Made by a program: the position numbers and the translations under genes. From JAPOVO01 sp026708165 (GTDB lineage: Bacteria; Chloroflexota; UBA11872; VXNJ01): 64,000 nt of DNA. The stretch lies in the NCBI GenBank assembly GCA_965208775.1, contig OZ242360.1, positions 2,294,001 through 2,358,000 on the forward strand, read 5' to 3'. The first letter of the stretch is position 1. Every line of letters starts with the position of its first letter. Below the pieces are notes generated by a model. The model made no database searches. It was given only the letters and a program-made list of their open reading frames with translations, and was not told the origin of the DNA. This document shows, in pieces, positions 25,125 through 34,547 of the stretch.

Positions 25125-26497
25125 TCGATCCAGTAGGGGTCTAGGACGCCGCGCTCAACGAGCAGCTTTCGCAACTCCAGCATTGCGGTGTAGGTGGCGA
25201 GTATCTTGACTTGACCAGCACTTCTTAGGATGCGAGAAAGCGCACTTTCAGAGTTGGCGTCCACGATCACCGATTCCGCATCCGAGAGGCCAGCGTATTT
25301 CAACCTAAGCGCCAAGTCTTCGGCGCGATCTCCAGTCGCGACGATACTCTTGGCCATCAGGCCGTCGAAGTCAATATCCCAGATCCACGACACGTCTTCT
25401 CCGTCAGCGGCCCGGTCGTTTAGCGCCATGAGGTAGTTTGCCGGTTCGGGATCTTGCCGGAGCGATCGCAGGACTTCGTTGGCTCCGGCGGGATTCTTGA
25501 CCAGGAGAAAGACCAACTCGACTCCATCGACCACCAGACGCTCGGCCCGGCCGAAAGCGGGCCTGAATCCTTCGAGGCCTGTTTTTACGTCCTCCGCGGA
25601 AATGTCTAGGGCGGATGCGGCCGCGGCGGCGGCGAGGGCGTTGTAAACGTTGAAAAGGCCGGGGGGATCGAGGTCGATGCGATCGAGCGAGTCTCCACGG
25701 CGGAGAGTGAAGCGCGCGGGATTCAGCCCCACGGAGTCGACCTCGGTTGCGGCGAAGCCGGGGGCCGGGCGTTCGAAACCGCAGTCTGGGCACGTATAGT
25801 CGCCCAGGTGAGAAAAGGTCAAACCGCGATAGTGGAGTTGAGCGCTACATAAGGGACACGAGGCCGAGTCGGCCCATTCGTCGGGTACGCGCGCATCAAG
25901 CGCAGCTTGTACGCCGTAGGTTGAAATGTCGCCTTGCCCCCGCGCGCCGGCATGAACGACCGCGGGATCGTCGGCGTTCAGGACAACGTGCAGGCTTTTG
26001 CCCGAGGCGTGGATGACGCGTCCCCATTCTTTTGAAATCGAATCGATTTCCCCATATCGGTCCAGCTGATCGCGGAAGAGGTTTGTGAGCAATAGCACCC
26101 GCGGGTGGGCATGCGGGAGGATGGCGATCAGCGCCGCTTCATCGACCTCGAACACGCCAATGCTGTTTGGCTGCACTTTCAGGCCGCCCAAAGAACTGGT
26201 GCGCTGAATCAGATGCGAAACGAGGCCCCTGGCGAGGTTCGATCCGGTCCGATTATTAAGAACTTCGTGACCCGCTGCCGAGAGTATCCGGCTCAGCATG
26301 GCGGCGGTCGTCGTCTTGCCGTTTGTGCCGGTCACGAATACGAATCCCTGGGGAATCGCTTCGAGCAGCCGCTCCAGAATTCCAGGACTTAGCTTGAGAG
26401 CAGTGAGCCCAGGAATCGCGGTTCCGCCGCCCAGCCGCAGGACTCTCGTCAGACTGCCGGCGACCTTGCCCAAGGCTATTGCCAGCCGGTCACGCAT
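25121..26497 (-). CDS. murT: Lipid II isoglutaminyl synthase, Mur-ligase subunit MurT
   Basis: This 458-residue Mur ligase-family protein has the ATP motif VTGTNGKTTTAAML (about residues 55-68), the central domain with the MurT-specific four-cysteine zinc ribbon (CPLC followed by CPDC) and a C-terminal DUF1727 region with FLLVKNPAGANEV. It activates the alpha-carboxyl of D-Glu in lipid II and accepts ammonia from GatD in the cytoplasm. It lies upstream of gatD with a four-base overlap. Its start is close to and divergent from the FAD oxidoreductase gene, so the two promoters must share less than 80 bases. Confidence 0.94.
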   Translation of the reverse strand: MRDRLAIALGKVAGSLTRVLRLGGGTAIPGLTALKLSPGILERLLEAIPQGFVFVTGTNGKTTTAAMLSRILSAAGHEVLNNRTGSNLARGLVSHLIQRTSSLGGLKVQPNSIGVFEVDEAALIAILPHAHPRVLLLTNLFRDQLDRYGEIDSISKEWGRVIHASGKSLHVVLNADDPAVVHAGARGQGDISTYGVQAALDARVPDEWADSASCPLCSAQLHYRGLTFSHLGDYTCPDCGFERPAPGFAATEVDSVGLNPARFTLRRGDSLDRIDLDPPGLFNVYNALAAAAAASALDISAEDVKTGLEGFRPAFGRAERLVVDGVELVFLLVKNPAGANEVLRSLRQDPEPANYLMALNDRAADGEDVSWIWDIDFDGLMAKSIVATGDRAEDLALRLKYAGLSDAESVIVDANSESALSRILRSAGQVKILATYTAMLELRKLLVERGVLDPYWIE

Positions 26498-26571
26498 TAT
26501 GTCGGGGCGCCGAATCTGCTATTAAGTGGGCGGGACTTTCGAGCGGCATCTCCGCCTTCCGCGAGGAGCTA

Positions 26572-27687
26572 ATGGGAAACGGCTGTCTATCCGCGATTGT
26601 AGGCTCTGACGGCTTGTCGCGAACCGAGTCGGGACGTCTTGTCGTCGCGCCGTCGACTCTTGAAGAGCTGAGGGACGTAGTCGCTTCGTCCGCAGCGAAC
26701 GCGGAGAGGCTTCACCTAGTTAAGGCGTCTACAGGCGTTTTGGGGCGGGAGGCGCCAGGTCTGGAGACCAATGGCGTGTCGCTGGCGCGGATGAACAGGA
26801 TTCTCGAGATCGACTCGCCGAACCGCGTGGTCCGGGTCGAACCAGGGGTGAGCCATGCGTCGCTCGCGTCCGCACTAGAGGGCGAGGGACTTCGATGGCC
26901 GGTTGGACCGCTGGGCGGACATAGGTCCATTGCGGCGACGGTGGTGACGGGACTCGCCCAGGTTCAGTCCAACGGGCTGCCTGACTTGCGGCACTGGATT
27001 TTGGGAGGGCGGTGGCTGCTCGGGGATGGAACGTTTTTGGGTTCGGGTGGGAAGACGATCAAGAACTCCGCCGGGTACGACATTACCCGGGCGCTCGTGG
27101 GGTCGTTTGGATTCTTCGCGATTCCGGTGGAGCTGCAGTTGAGGGTGGAGACGATTCCGGAAAGGCGGGTGACCGGGATGGGGAGTCTTGATCCGAGCCT
27201 TATTGAGGCGGCGTTGGGGATGCCGCACGGCGTCGAATCTGTTTTCATCGTGGTGACAGGAGTTACCCGAGCGACGATGCAAATCTCGATTGCCGGTCGT
27301 GGGGCGGAGGTCGATTCCGCGCTGGACGGACTTCGCGAGTTTGACTTCGAATGGGATGACGCTGGCGCCCGGACGCTGACTGGTATCGATTCCGACTCTG
27401 CCGGCGCGCACCGGCAAGGCGTCAAGTGGACGGCGAGTCCGGCGGCGTGCGCGCGGATACTGGCCCGGATAGCGGGGGACCTGCCCGGCTGCAACGCGCT
27501 GACCCTGCCGCTGGGGCGCTGGGGCATTGCTCTAGGTCCTGATTTGGATGCGCTCGACGAACTGATCTCGGGGAACGGAGGACAGGCGTCGCCATGGCCG
27601 CCGGATCGCGGCGCCACGGGAAAGTCGGGCATTCCGGGGTTCGAGGAGTTTCGCAGGGCGTTCGATCCGAACATGGTGCTGGTGTAG
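26572..27687 (+). CDS. FAD-binding oxidoreductase, GlcE-like
   Basis: This 371-residue protein belongs to the PCMH/VAO flavoprotein type: VAPSTLEELRDVVASS, NRVVRVEPGVSHASLASAL, the FAD-binding VGPLGGHRSIAATVVTG and the SGGKTIKNSAGYDITRALVGSFG segment, which is typical of glycolate oxidase subunit GlcE. The glycolate oxidase subunits GlcD and GlcF are not nearby, so the substrate remains open. The ATG at 26572 has GAGGAG at 26563-26568; the longer frame from 26479 runs back over the start of murT on the other strand and is unlikely. The protein is probably cytosolic. Confidence 0.83.
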   Translation: MGNGCLSAIVGSDGLSRTESGRLVVAPSTLEELRDVVASSAANAERLHLVKASTGVLGREAPGLETNGVSLARMNRILEIDSPNRVVRVEPGVSHASLASALEGEGLRWPVGPLGGHRSIAATVVTGLAQVQSNGLPDLRHWILGGRWLLGDGTFLGSGGKTIKNSAGYDITRALVGSFGFFAIPVELQLRVETIPERRVTGMGSLDPSLIEAALGMPHGVESVFIVVTGVTRATMQISIAGRGAEVDSALDGLREFDFEWDDAGARTLTGIDSDSAGAHRQGVKWTASPAACARILARIAGDLPGCNALTLPLGRWGIALGPDLDALDELISGNGGQASPWPPDRGATGKSGIPGFEEFRRAFDPNMVLV

Positions 27688-27747
27688 GACCGCTGAGCGG
27701 CTATTGGTAGAGACTAAATCGCGGATCGTCGATATCATCAAAGCAAT

Positions 27748-27824
<77 letters not shown>

Positions 27825-27970
27825 CCCTAGTCGGGCGGTTAGCTCACGATCGGGCACATCGACCGCTACTCGTCAGCTGATGGCGCTCGACCGGAGGTCT
27901 GGCCTACAGGACATTTTTCCAATGACGCCTCTCCTCTCCACTAGTTGGGACTGACCTATGATTGGGTCCC

Positions 27971-29152
27971 ATGGCGTATATGAAGCCCTTCAACGCAGCC
28001 GAGTACGAAAGGCGCGTGTCGGACGTGAAGCGCCGCATGGAAGCCACGGGCTTCGAGCTGCTCGTCTGCCAGGACCCGGCCAACATGAACTGGTTAACGG
28101 GCTTCGACGGATGGTCGTTCTACATGCCGCAGGCCGTCCTCGTTCACGTGGAGGAAACGGCCCCGATCTGGTTTGGACGCAAGCAGGATGCCAAGTCGGC
28201 CCACATAACCACCAGCCTTCCGGAAGACAATATCGTCGCGTATTCCGAACCCCTGGTAAATCACCCCGTCAATCATCCTTACGATGAGCTGAGCGATCTG
28301 ATCGCGCAACGGGGCTGGGGCGCCAGCAGGATTGGCGTCGACTTTGACGCCCCTTACTACACCGCCAGGGCTCATCAGCACCTCGCGGGCGGCCTGCCCG
28401 ACGCGAGCATTTCGGACAGCAAGGAACTCGTGAACTGGGCGCGCCTGGTCAAATCGGAGGCCGAGATCGCCTACATGCGAAAGGCAGGCGAGCTAACGAC
28501 CAGGGTAATGAACCGCGCGCTTGCGAGGCTTGCGCCGGGCGTCAGACAGCATGAGATTGCGGCGGACATCTATAACGAGCAAATCATTGGACTCGACGAC
28601 GGATACGGCGACTATACGAGCATTTGTCCGCTTATCCAGGTGGCCGAGGGCACGAGCACGCCGCACCTGACGTGGACCGATGAGCTGTTGCCCGACGAGG
28701 GGCTGGTCGTCATAGAACTGGCGGCGGCGCGACGTCACTATCACGCGCCGCTGGTGCGAACCGCCTATATCGGCGCTCCTCCTGCTGAAGTGTCGAAGCT
28801 CGCAGCGGCAATTGTCGAGGGCGGCGACACGGCTATCGAGGCCGCCAGACCCGGAGCGACCTGTGCGGAGGTCGAAGCAATCTGGCAGAAGACGATCAAC
28901 CGCCACGGTTACAGCAAAGTAAGCCGGGTCGGGTATCCCATCGGCGTGGGCTTCCCGCCCGATTGGGGAGAGCGGACGGCGAGTCTTCGCCCTGGGGACG
29001 ACACCGAACTGCAAGCCGGCATGTGCTTTCACTTTCAATCCGGGATCTGGCTCGACGATTTTGGAGCGGCCATATCGGAGTCAATCGTTATCACGGAAAA
29101 CGGCGGCGAGCGATTGTGCGACGTCGATCGCGGTCTATTCGTCGTGAAGTGA
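27971..29152 (+). CDS. M24-family creatinase/ectoine-hydrolase-like protein
   Basis: This protein of about 393 residues has the two-domain 'pita-bread' layout: an N-terminal creatinase_N domain (LVCQDPANMNWLTGF) and a C-terminal M24 domain. In metal-dependent aminopeptidases the key line has two Asp ligands; here it reads IELAAARRHYHAPLVRT, without them but with a His as in creatinase and ectoine hydrolase DoeA. The protein is therefore more likely a metal-independent C-N hydrolase than an Xaa-Pro peptidase. GDYTSICPLIQVAEGTSTPHLTW also fits the DoeA-like group. Starts at 27962 (TTG), 27971 and 27980 (ATG) are possible; no clear ribosome binding site decides. Confidence 0.8.
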   Translation: MAYMKPFNAAEYERRVSDVKRRMEATGFELLVCQDPANMNWLTGFDGWSFYMPQAVLVHVEETAPIWFGRKQDAKSAHITTSLPEDNIVAYSEPLVNHPVNHPYDELSDLIAQRGWGASRIGVDFDAPYYTARAHQHLAGGLPDASISDSKELVNWARLVKSEAEIAYMRKAGELTTRVMNRALARLAPGVRQHEIAADIYNEQIIGLDDGYGDYTSICPLIQVAEGTSTPHLTWTDELLPDEGLVVIELAAARRHYHAPLVRTAYIGAPPAEVSKLAAAIVEGGDTAIEAARPGATCAEVEAIWQKTINRHGYSKVSRVGYPIGVGFPPDWGERTASLRPGDDTELQAGMCFHFQSGIWLDDFGAAISESIVITENGGERLCDVDRGLFVVK

Positions 29153-29317
29153 AGACGGCCGCTTAAGGCCACATTGGGCTGCGTGTCAGACCTCGGGCAG
29201 TGAGCAGCGGCACAAGCAGCGCGAGCAGTATCTATCGGCGCGCGTGTCCTGGGCGTCAATCGCATGACGGCCAGATCCCCACCTGCTTAAAAGCAACTCG
29301 CCCCGGCAGGCTGACTT

Positions 29318-29911
29318 ATGCGCGACCGGGGTGACGGGCCAGAATCGCGGAAGGCTTCCCGTGGCAAACGAACGGCACACCGGCGCGGAATCGTCGGAGT
29401 TCCCGCCAACGAATCCTGGACGCTTCAATCGTCCCGGCTGCTTCTCAATCCCATGGTGCAGGGCGATGCGGGTGAGCTTTTCACCCTCTTGCGGGAACCT
29501 GCGCTCCACGGGTTTACTGGGAACGCGCCACCCGCAAGCGCAGTCGATCTACAAGAAAAGATCCGTCGCTGGGAATCACGTCAGTCCCCGACAAGGGATG
29601 AATTGTGGCTGAATTGGACGCTCCGGCTGAAGTCCAGTGGGATCGCCGTCGGCTTCATCCAAGCAACGTATTCTGAGCGAACGGTTGATTTGGCCTGGGT
29701 GATTGGCGTGCCCTTCCAAGGTCGCGGATACGCAATCGAAGCGAGTTGCCGCGTGGCAGCCTGGTTCCGTGACGCCTACGACCTGGCCGATCTAAGAGCC
29801 AGCATCCATCCCGACCACATCGCCTCGCAACGCGTTGCCATGCACCTCGGGCTGCAGCCTAGCGGTGAGTTCACTGACGAAGGTGAGGAGCTTTGGGTTG
29901 CCCGCTGTTAA
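29318..29911 (+). CDS. GNAT-family N-acetyltransferase (RimJ/RimL-like)
   Basis: This 197-residue protein has the GNAT core from about residue 35: SSRLLLNPMVQGDAGELFTLL, IGVPFQGRGYAIEAS (the acetyl-CoA-binding Q/R-x-x-G-x-G/A motif) and SQRVAMHLGLQPSG. Such proteins transfer acetyl groups from acetyl-CoA to amines or protein N-termini. The first 30 or so residues are arginine-rich and unlike the family, so the true start may be further in, although no in-frame ATG, GTG or TTG is obvious there. It stands alone between an M24 gene and an ECF sigma factor gene. Confidence 0.75.
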   Translation: MRDRGDGPESRKASRGKRTAHRRGIVGVPANESWTLQSSRLLLNPMVQGDAGELFTLLREPALHGFTGNAPPASAVDLQEKIRRWESRQSPTRDELWLNWTLRLKSSGIAVGFIQATYSERTVDLAWVIGVPFQGRGYAIEASCRVAAWFRDAYDLADLRASIHPDHIASQRVAMHLGLQPSGEFTDEGEELWVARC

Positions 29912-29987
29912 CGATGCTCACCTGTCGATGGTCACAAGCTAGTCCCTGATCTCCACCTTCTTCCTAGTCGGCGTCCACCGTGGCGAT

Positions 29988-30013
29988 GGAACGAATTGGC
30001 TTGAACGAGCGTA
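29988..30013 (+). promoter_or_regulatory. Possible ECF-sigma-type promoter upstream of the sigma factor gene
   Basis: GGAAC (29988-29992) and CGTA (30010-30013) are separated by 17 bases, close to the common ECF promoter form GGAAC-N15/16-CGT. They lie 48 bases upstream of the sigma gene, so autoregulation is possible. The match is short and could be chance. Confidence 0.35.
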
Positions 30014-30060
30014 GTTGTTAGTAGAGTCCCCTGAAATGACACCGGCCGCGAGGGCAGCGT

Positions 30061-30615
30061 ATGACCGATGAACAAGCCATTCTGCGCTGCCAGGATGGCG
30101 AGCGGGAAGCGTTCCGCTATCTCGTAGAACGGTACAAAGACGTCCTGTACGGCACGGCGCTGCTGATGATGAGGAATCCGACGCTGGCCGAGGAGCAGGT
30201 GCAGGAGGCCTTCCTCGCGGCGTGGCGAGGAATAAGAGGATTCAGGCCGGGCCGTCCGTTCAAGCCTTGGGTTTTGCGCATCCTGGTGAACAAGATCGTG
30301 TCGCTGCGCAGAACGCGGACGCTACCCACCGTGCCTCTCGAACAGCAGGACCCTCCCGAAGACGTGCCGCAGCCAGCCGAGGTGGTGGAGGCGCAGCTCG
30401 ATCGGCAGGCGATCAGGCAGGCGCTGGCGAAGCTGACGCCGGACCACCGGGAAGTGATCGTCTTGCGCTACTTCGCCGATCTGACGGTCCCGGAGCTGGC
30501 GGAAACAATCGGCGTGCCGTTGGGTACGGCCAAGTCGAGGTTGCACCGGGCGCTGGGCCAGCTACGAGATGAGCTAACGACCGACGCCGACGGAGAGGAT
30601 GACGGCGATGGCTAG
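30061..30615 (+). CDS. ECF-subfamily RNA polymerase sigma factor
   Basis: This 184-residue sigma factor has region 2 (AFRYLVERYKDVLYGTAL, then EEQVQEAFLAAWRGI) and region 4 (LTPDHREVIVLRYFADLTVPELAETIGVPLGTAKSRLHRAL) joined by an acidic, proline-rich linker. It directs RNA polymerase to a dedicated promoter set, usually in response to envelope signals. Its stop lies eight bases inside the following gene for a membrane-anchored vWA protein, whose short cytoplasmic N-terminus is in the position of an anti-sigma factor. A GGAAC/CGTA pair upstream may be its own target. Confidence 0.92.
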   Translation: MTDEQAILRCQDGEREAFRYLVERYKDVLYGTALLMMRNPTLAEEQVQEAFLAAWRGIRGFRPGRPFKPWVLRILVNKIVSLRRTRTLPTVPLEQQDPPEDVPQPAEVVEAQLDRQAIRQALAKLTPDHREVIVLRYFADLTVPELAETIGVPLGTAKSRLHRALGQLRDELTTDADGEDDGDG

Positions 30616-32626
30616 TAATTATTGGTCCGACCAAGATTTCGAACGTGCTTTGAGGCAGCACTTTGCGGCGGAAGCAACCGAGCTTCGCGCTCCCGTGGAT
30701 CTTTGGGAGTCGCTGGAAGACCGTCTGGAGGATCCAGACGTGTCGCGGGGCTGGCGGAGGCTCATCGAAGCGATTGGCCGCATGCGGACGCCTTTGCTGA
30801 CGTTGAGTGCGTCAGGAGCGGCTGTAGTAGCCATCCTGGCGATCTTGCTTACTTCGCGGGGCGGCGGCGAGCAGATCGCAGACGTTGTGCAAGAAGTGCC
30901 AGTTGAGAAGGCCGTAGCCCAGATGGCGCAAGCGCCGGTCGAGAAGGTAGTGGAAGCCCCGGTGGAAAAAGTTGTAATCCGCGAGGGGGAAGTCGAGACG
31001 GTGGCAACTCCGGCTACACGGGCGGAAGAACCCGCCATGGCGCAGAAGGCGGATGAGGTCGAGGCTGAGCCTGTAGTTGAGGTTGAGAAGGTTGTCGAAA
31101 AGGTAGTGACAAAGACGGTGGAGGCGATGGCGAGAGCAGAGCCCACGCCGGCACGGGCGGCTCGGAGCACTGTAGCCGCACGGCCCGCCGACACGACGTT
31201 TGAGGACCGACCGCGGCAGCCACGGGTCGCTACTTCGGAAGACGCCGTCTCGACCTTCAGCCTGGATATCGACCGCACGTCATACCAACTGGCGCTTGCC
31301 TGGGCACGCCAAGGCCATGATATAGAGCCGGACTCGGTGAGGGCTGAAGAGTGGATCAACGCGTTCGACTATCAATACGATCCGCCTTCGGACGAGTGGG
31401 GATTTGGGATATCGACCGACGTGCTGGCGCACCCGCTGGATAGTGGCAAGATTCTGGCGCGGATCGGGTTCCAAGCGGCCAGGGTCGTCGATGACCGGCC
31501 GCTAAACGTCGCGCTGGTGCTGGACGCTTCGGGCTCCATGGATGAGGGGAATCGAGTGGCCATCGCGCGGGCGGCGGCGGAGGCGATAAGGCAGAGCCTC
31601 CGACCGTGGGACCGGATTGCCGTAGTTCAGTTCACGCAGGACGTGGTGCATGAACTGACCGTCACACACCGTGAGCCGGACAGTCCGACCGTGCGAAGCT
31701 CCATCGAGCAACTCCGGCCGCGAGAAAGTACAAACGTCCAGGCCGGCCTCAATCTTGGAGTGCGTCTAGCAAACGAGGCGCGCCTCGAACGTCCGGACGC
31801 ATACAACTACATTGTGCTGATGTCGGACGGGGTCGCGAACGTGGACGCGACCAACCCGTTCGCGATCCTGGAGTCGGCTTACGACCGGGACGCGAGCAAC
31901 CCGCTGCGGCTCATCACCATTGGCGTGGGAATCGCGAACTACAACGACGTCTTGCTGGAGCAGCTTGCCCAACACGGCAACGGCTGGTACCGCTACCTGG
32001 ACGACACCGACCAGGCGCGAGCGACCTTCAGCCGCGACAACTGGCTGGTGCTGTCGACACCGTTCGCCAACCAGACGCGCGCCCAGGTGACCTGGGACCC
32101 GGATGTGGTGAAGTACTGGCGCATAATCGGCTACGAGAACCGGGTCACTTCGGACGAGAGCTTTGCGCAGGACCGCAAGGAGTTCGCCGAGATTCACTCC
32201 GGGGCCGCGACAACGGTCTTCTATGAGCTGGAGCTGCACGAGAGCGCCTTCGGGACGGGAGATGTAATGCTGGGCAAGGTCGAGCTGCGCTGGGTGGTGC
32301 CGGACACCGGGCAGTCAAGAGGCCAACAGGCTGACGTAACCGGCCGGGTCGACACCCGCTTCAGATCGGCTACTGACCCTCTGCTTCAGTTCGGTGCGAT
32401 CGTGGCGCTAGCGGCTGACCGGTACAGCATTCTGCATGATGGCTATGAAGGCGAGGATGTCGACGCTTCGGCCGACCTGTCCAAGCTGGCTGATCTTCTA
32501 GGGACGCTCCGAAGCCGCTTGGGCGGATTGGACGCCTATCGCGACTTCTCCTTCCTGCTCGGGCGCATGGTTGAGACCGCCAGTGTGCAGGCTCCCCCGG
32601 CAACGCCCAGCGGCTACAGTCCGTAG
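30608..32626 (+). CDS. Membrane-anchored vWA-domain protein, putative anti-sigma partner of the ECF factor
   Basis: This 672-residue protein has a cytoplasmic N-terminus of about 60 residues, a single membrane helix (about 63-82), an external Val/Glu/Lys-rich low-complexity stretch with repeated EKVV units (about 95-190), a von Willebrand N-terminal segment (TFSLDIDRTSYQLAL), a vWA domain with MIDAS motif LVLDASGSMDEG, and a C-terminal domain of the YfbK/DUF3520 type. The ATG at 30608 overlaps the sigma gene and has GAGAGG nine bases upstream. The architecture suggests an external metal-dependent ligand-binding domain linked through the membrane to sigma control; there is no zinc-binding HxxxCxxC motif, so the anti-sigma role is inferred from position alone. 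Confidence 0.85.
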   Translation: MASNYWSDQDFERALRQHFAAEATELRAPVDLWESLEDRLEDPDVSRGWRRLIEAIGRMRTPLLTLSASGAAVVAILAILLTSRGGGEQIADVVQEVPVEKAVAQMAQAPVEKVVEAPVEKVVIREGEVETVATPATRAEEPAMAQKADEVEAEPVVEVEKVVEKVVTKTVEAMARAEPTPARAARSTVAARPADTTFEDRPRQPRVATSEDAVSTFSLDIDRTSYQLALAWARQGHDIEPDSVRAEEWINAFDYQYDPPSDEWGFGISTDVLAHPLDSGKILARIGFQAARVVDDRPLNVALVLDASGSMDEGNRVAIARAAAEAIRQSLRPWDRIAVVQFTQDVVHELTVTHREPDSPTVRSSIEQLRPRESTNVQAGLNLGVRLANEARLERPDAYNYIVLMSDGVANVDATNPFAILESAYDRDASNPLRLITIGVGIANYNDVLLEQLAQHGNGWYRYLDDTDQARATFSRDNWLVLSTPFANQTRAQVTWDPDVVKYWRIIGYENRVTSDESFAQDRKEFAEIHSGAATTVFYELELHESAFGTGDVMLGKVELRWVVPDTGQSRGQQADVTGRVDTRFRSATDPLLQFGAIVALAADRYSILHDGYEGEDVDASADLSKLADLLGTLRSRLGGLDAYRDFSFLLGRMVETASVQAPPATPSGYSP

Positions 32627-32844
32627 CAGCTCGCGCCTGCCGTTCGCATCGGCCGGGAGGCGCAACGGGGCGGTGGGCAGGTCGACGCAATCACCGGCAG
32701 CTCGTTTGGGACGTGCATTCAACCTGGCAACCCTTTATGTTGAGAAACCCGAACGGAACGGGCAGGTTGCTTGCAGCGCGCCCGCCGTTGTTCAAGGGTC
32801 TCGTTCGGCGAGGATTTCTCCACTGAGGTATAGGGTCGACTGGA

Positions 32845-33264
32845 ATGAATCAGGACCTGGACTACAAACGGCTTGCGACGGACTTTGATACGCTGGCGCC
32901 GGACGGGTCGGAGATCCGGCTGCTGTCGGCCACGAGCCGTGGGAGCATGGTGCACTGCACGCTGAATCCGGGAGAAGTGTCGGTGGCGGTCGCGCACAGG
33001 ACGGTCGAAGAGGTCTGGTACGTCCTCGAAGGTACGGGGCAAGTCTGGAGGCGACAGGGTGACCAGGAGCGGGTCGTGGAGGTGTCTCCGGGCGGGAGTC
33101 TGTCGATTCCAGTTGGGGCTCACTTCCAGTTCAGGACGACGGGAGAGCGTCCGTTGCGCATCGTGATCGTCACGGTGCCGCCGTGGCCGGGTGAGGACGA
33201 GGCTTATCGGGTCGCAGGTCACTGGCCGGTACCGCCACGGGATGCACCGAAGAGTCCGGCTTAG
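32845..33264 (+). CDS. Small cupin protein
   Basis: This 139-residue single-domain cupin has motif 1 as PGEVSVAVAHRTVEEVWYVLEGTG, with His and Glu metal-type positions, and motif 2 as PGGSLSIPVGAHFQFRTTG with a His. It resembles mannose-6-phosphate isomerase-like cupins of unknown substrate. It is monocistronic as far as spacing shows, 218 bases after the vWA gene. The ATG at 32845 is preceded by only a weak GACTGGA. Confidence 0.78.
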   Translation: MNQDLDYKRLATDFDTLAPDGSEIRLLSATSRGSMVHCTLNPGEVSVAVAHRTVEEVWYVLEGTGQVWRRQGDQERVVEVSPGGSLSIPVGAHFQFRTTGERPLRIVIVTVPPWPGEDEAYRVAGHWPVPPRDAPKSPA

Positions 33265-33405
33265 CCGAAATATGGCTCGACTGGGGCAGTTTTCGATGGC
33301 GAAACCTGGAACGCCGTCGTGGCACCAAACGTCGGCCGCGGGCGAGATCGCTCAGGGCGCATGACCTATGATTGCTCTCCCGGTTTTGACGATTTCGGAG
33401 CATCC

Positions 33406-33714
33406 ATGGCCGAGAGCGACGAGCGGATAACGGTCAAGAACCCGAATACCGGGCGGGACGACACCCGCATCCTCCGGCGGATTTACGAGCCAGTGCGGGA
33501 GGCGATCCTGCAAGCGATCGAGGAAGCGGGGGAGCTCGCCTTCAAGGACTTGCGCGATGAGGTCGAACGGCGCACGCCGGCCAGCATGTGGGAGAAGTCG
33601 AGCGTGGGGTGGTACACAACGACGGTGAAGCTCGATTTGGAGGCACGGGGGCTGATCGAGCGGATACCACGGTCGAAGCCGCAGCGCCTGCGTCGGACAC
33701 GGCCGCGCGACTGA
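33406..33714 (+). CDS. Small winged-helix-like protein, DUF6958-like
   Basis: This 102-residue basic protein has an N-terminal KNPNTGRDDTRILRRIYEPVREAIL, a predicted helix-turn-helix region (LAFKDLRDEVERR) and a C-terminal TTVKLDLEARGLIER followed by an arginine-rich tail. The W-x-TTVKLDLEARG pattern resembles the DUF6958 family, whose function is not known. GGAG at 33397-33400 supports the ATG at 33406 over the longer frame starting at 33319. DNA binding is a guess from the shape and charge of the sequence. Confidence 0.6.
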   Translation: MAESDERITVKNPNTGRDDTRILRRIYEPVREAILQAIEEAGELAFKDLRDEVERRTPASMWEKSSVGWYTTTVKLDLEARGLIERIPRSKPQRLRRTRPRD

Positions 33715-33791
33715 TCCGGGCAGTCCGAGGTATTGGGGCGATTTCGACATTCGGATAGGGCCGTTATGCGTGGGCGAAATGGAGGCGGTGA

Positions 33792-34547
33792 GTGAGCCGG
33801 TCGGCGCCCGTTGTCGCGATCCTGTCGGACATCCACGGCAACATCCAGGCCCTCCGGGCGGTCCTGGGGGAGCTTCAGGACGAGTCTTACGACGATCTTG
33901 TAGTTGCGGGGGACATCGTTGTCCGCGGCCTTCACGATGCGGAATGCATCGATCTTCTTTGCGAATTGGGGTGTGCGGCTGTTGCCGGTAACACCGATAT
34001 CTGGGTAGCTACGAGCGATCATCAGGCTGCGGTGGAGATACGTGAGCAAATCGGTCCGGAAAGGCTCGACTTCCTGACTGGACTGCCGATACAGCGCCGA
34101 ATCACGCCGCCGAGAGGCCGGTCGCCAGACGACGATTTGATGATCGTGCACGCAACTCCACGGGATACCAGGGGGATTCTCATCGTCGAGAAGCACCCTC
34201 TGTACCCGTACCGACTTACGCCACCCGCCAAAGCGCGGAGCCTGATAGATGGCGCGCGGGCAAATCTGATCGTCGCGGGCCACTTGCACTACAGGCAATC
34301 GGGTCTGATTGACCGGCAGCGATTCGCAACGATAGACCCCGTGAGCTTCTCGAACGACGGCGACCCGCGCGCCGGATACGCGCTTGCGACCTGGGACGGA
34401 AGCGACTGGAATCTCGAACATCGTCGCGTTGTTTATGACGTGGAAGCGGTGGCGGACGAGATCGAGCGGTCGGGAATCTGGCGGGCCGGCGAATGGGCCG
34501 AGCAGCTTCAAACGGCGATCATCGAGGAGCACTTCTCGCGGTATTGA
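33792..34547 (+). CDS. Calcineurin-like metallophosphoesterase (YfcE/MJ0936 type)
   Basis: This 251-residue phosphoesterase has a complete metal-site set: SDIHGN near the N-terminus, VVAGDIV, GNTD, LMIVHATP and the C-terminal GHLHY. The order and spacing match the small YfcE/MJ0936-like bacterial phosphodiesterases, which act on phosphodiesters in the cytoplasm. The start is GTG at 33792, six bases after GGAGG (33781-33785). It is downstream of the DUF6958-like gene by 77 bases, possibly one transcript. Substrate unknown. Confidence 0.87.
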   Translation: MSRSAPVVAILSDIHGNIQALRAVLGELQDESYDDLVVAGDIVVRGLHDAECIDLLCELGCAAVAGNTDIWVATSDHQAAVEIREQIGPERLDFLTGLPIQRRITPPRGRSPDDDLMIVHATPRDTRGILIVEKHPLYPYRLTPPAKARSLIDGARANLIVAGHLHYRQSGLIDRQRFATIDPVSFSNDGDPRAGYALATWDGSDWNLEHRRVVYDVEAVADEIERSGIWRAGEWAEQLQTAIIEEHFSRY

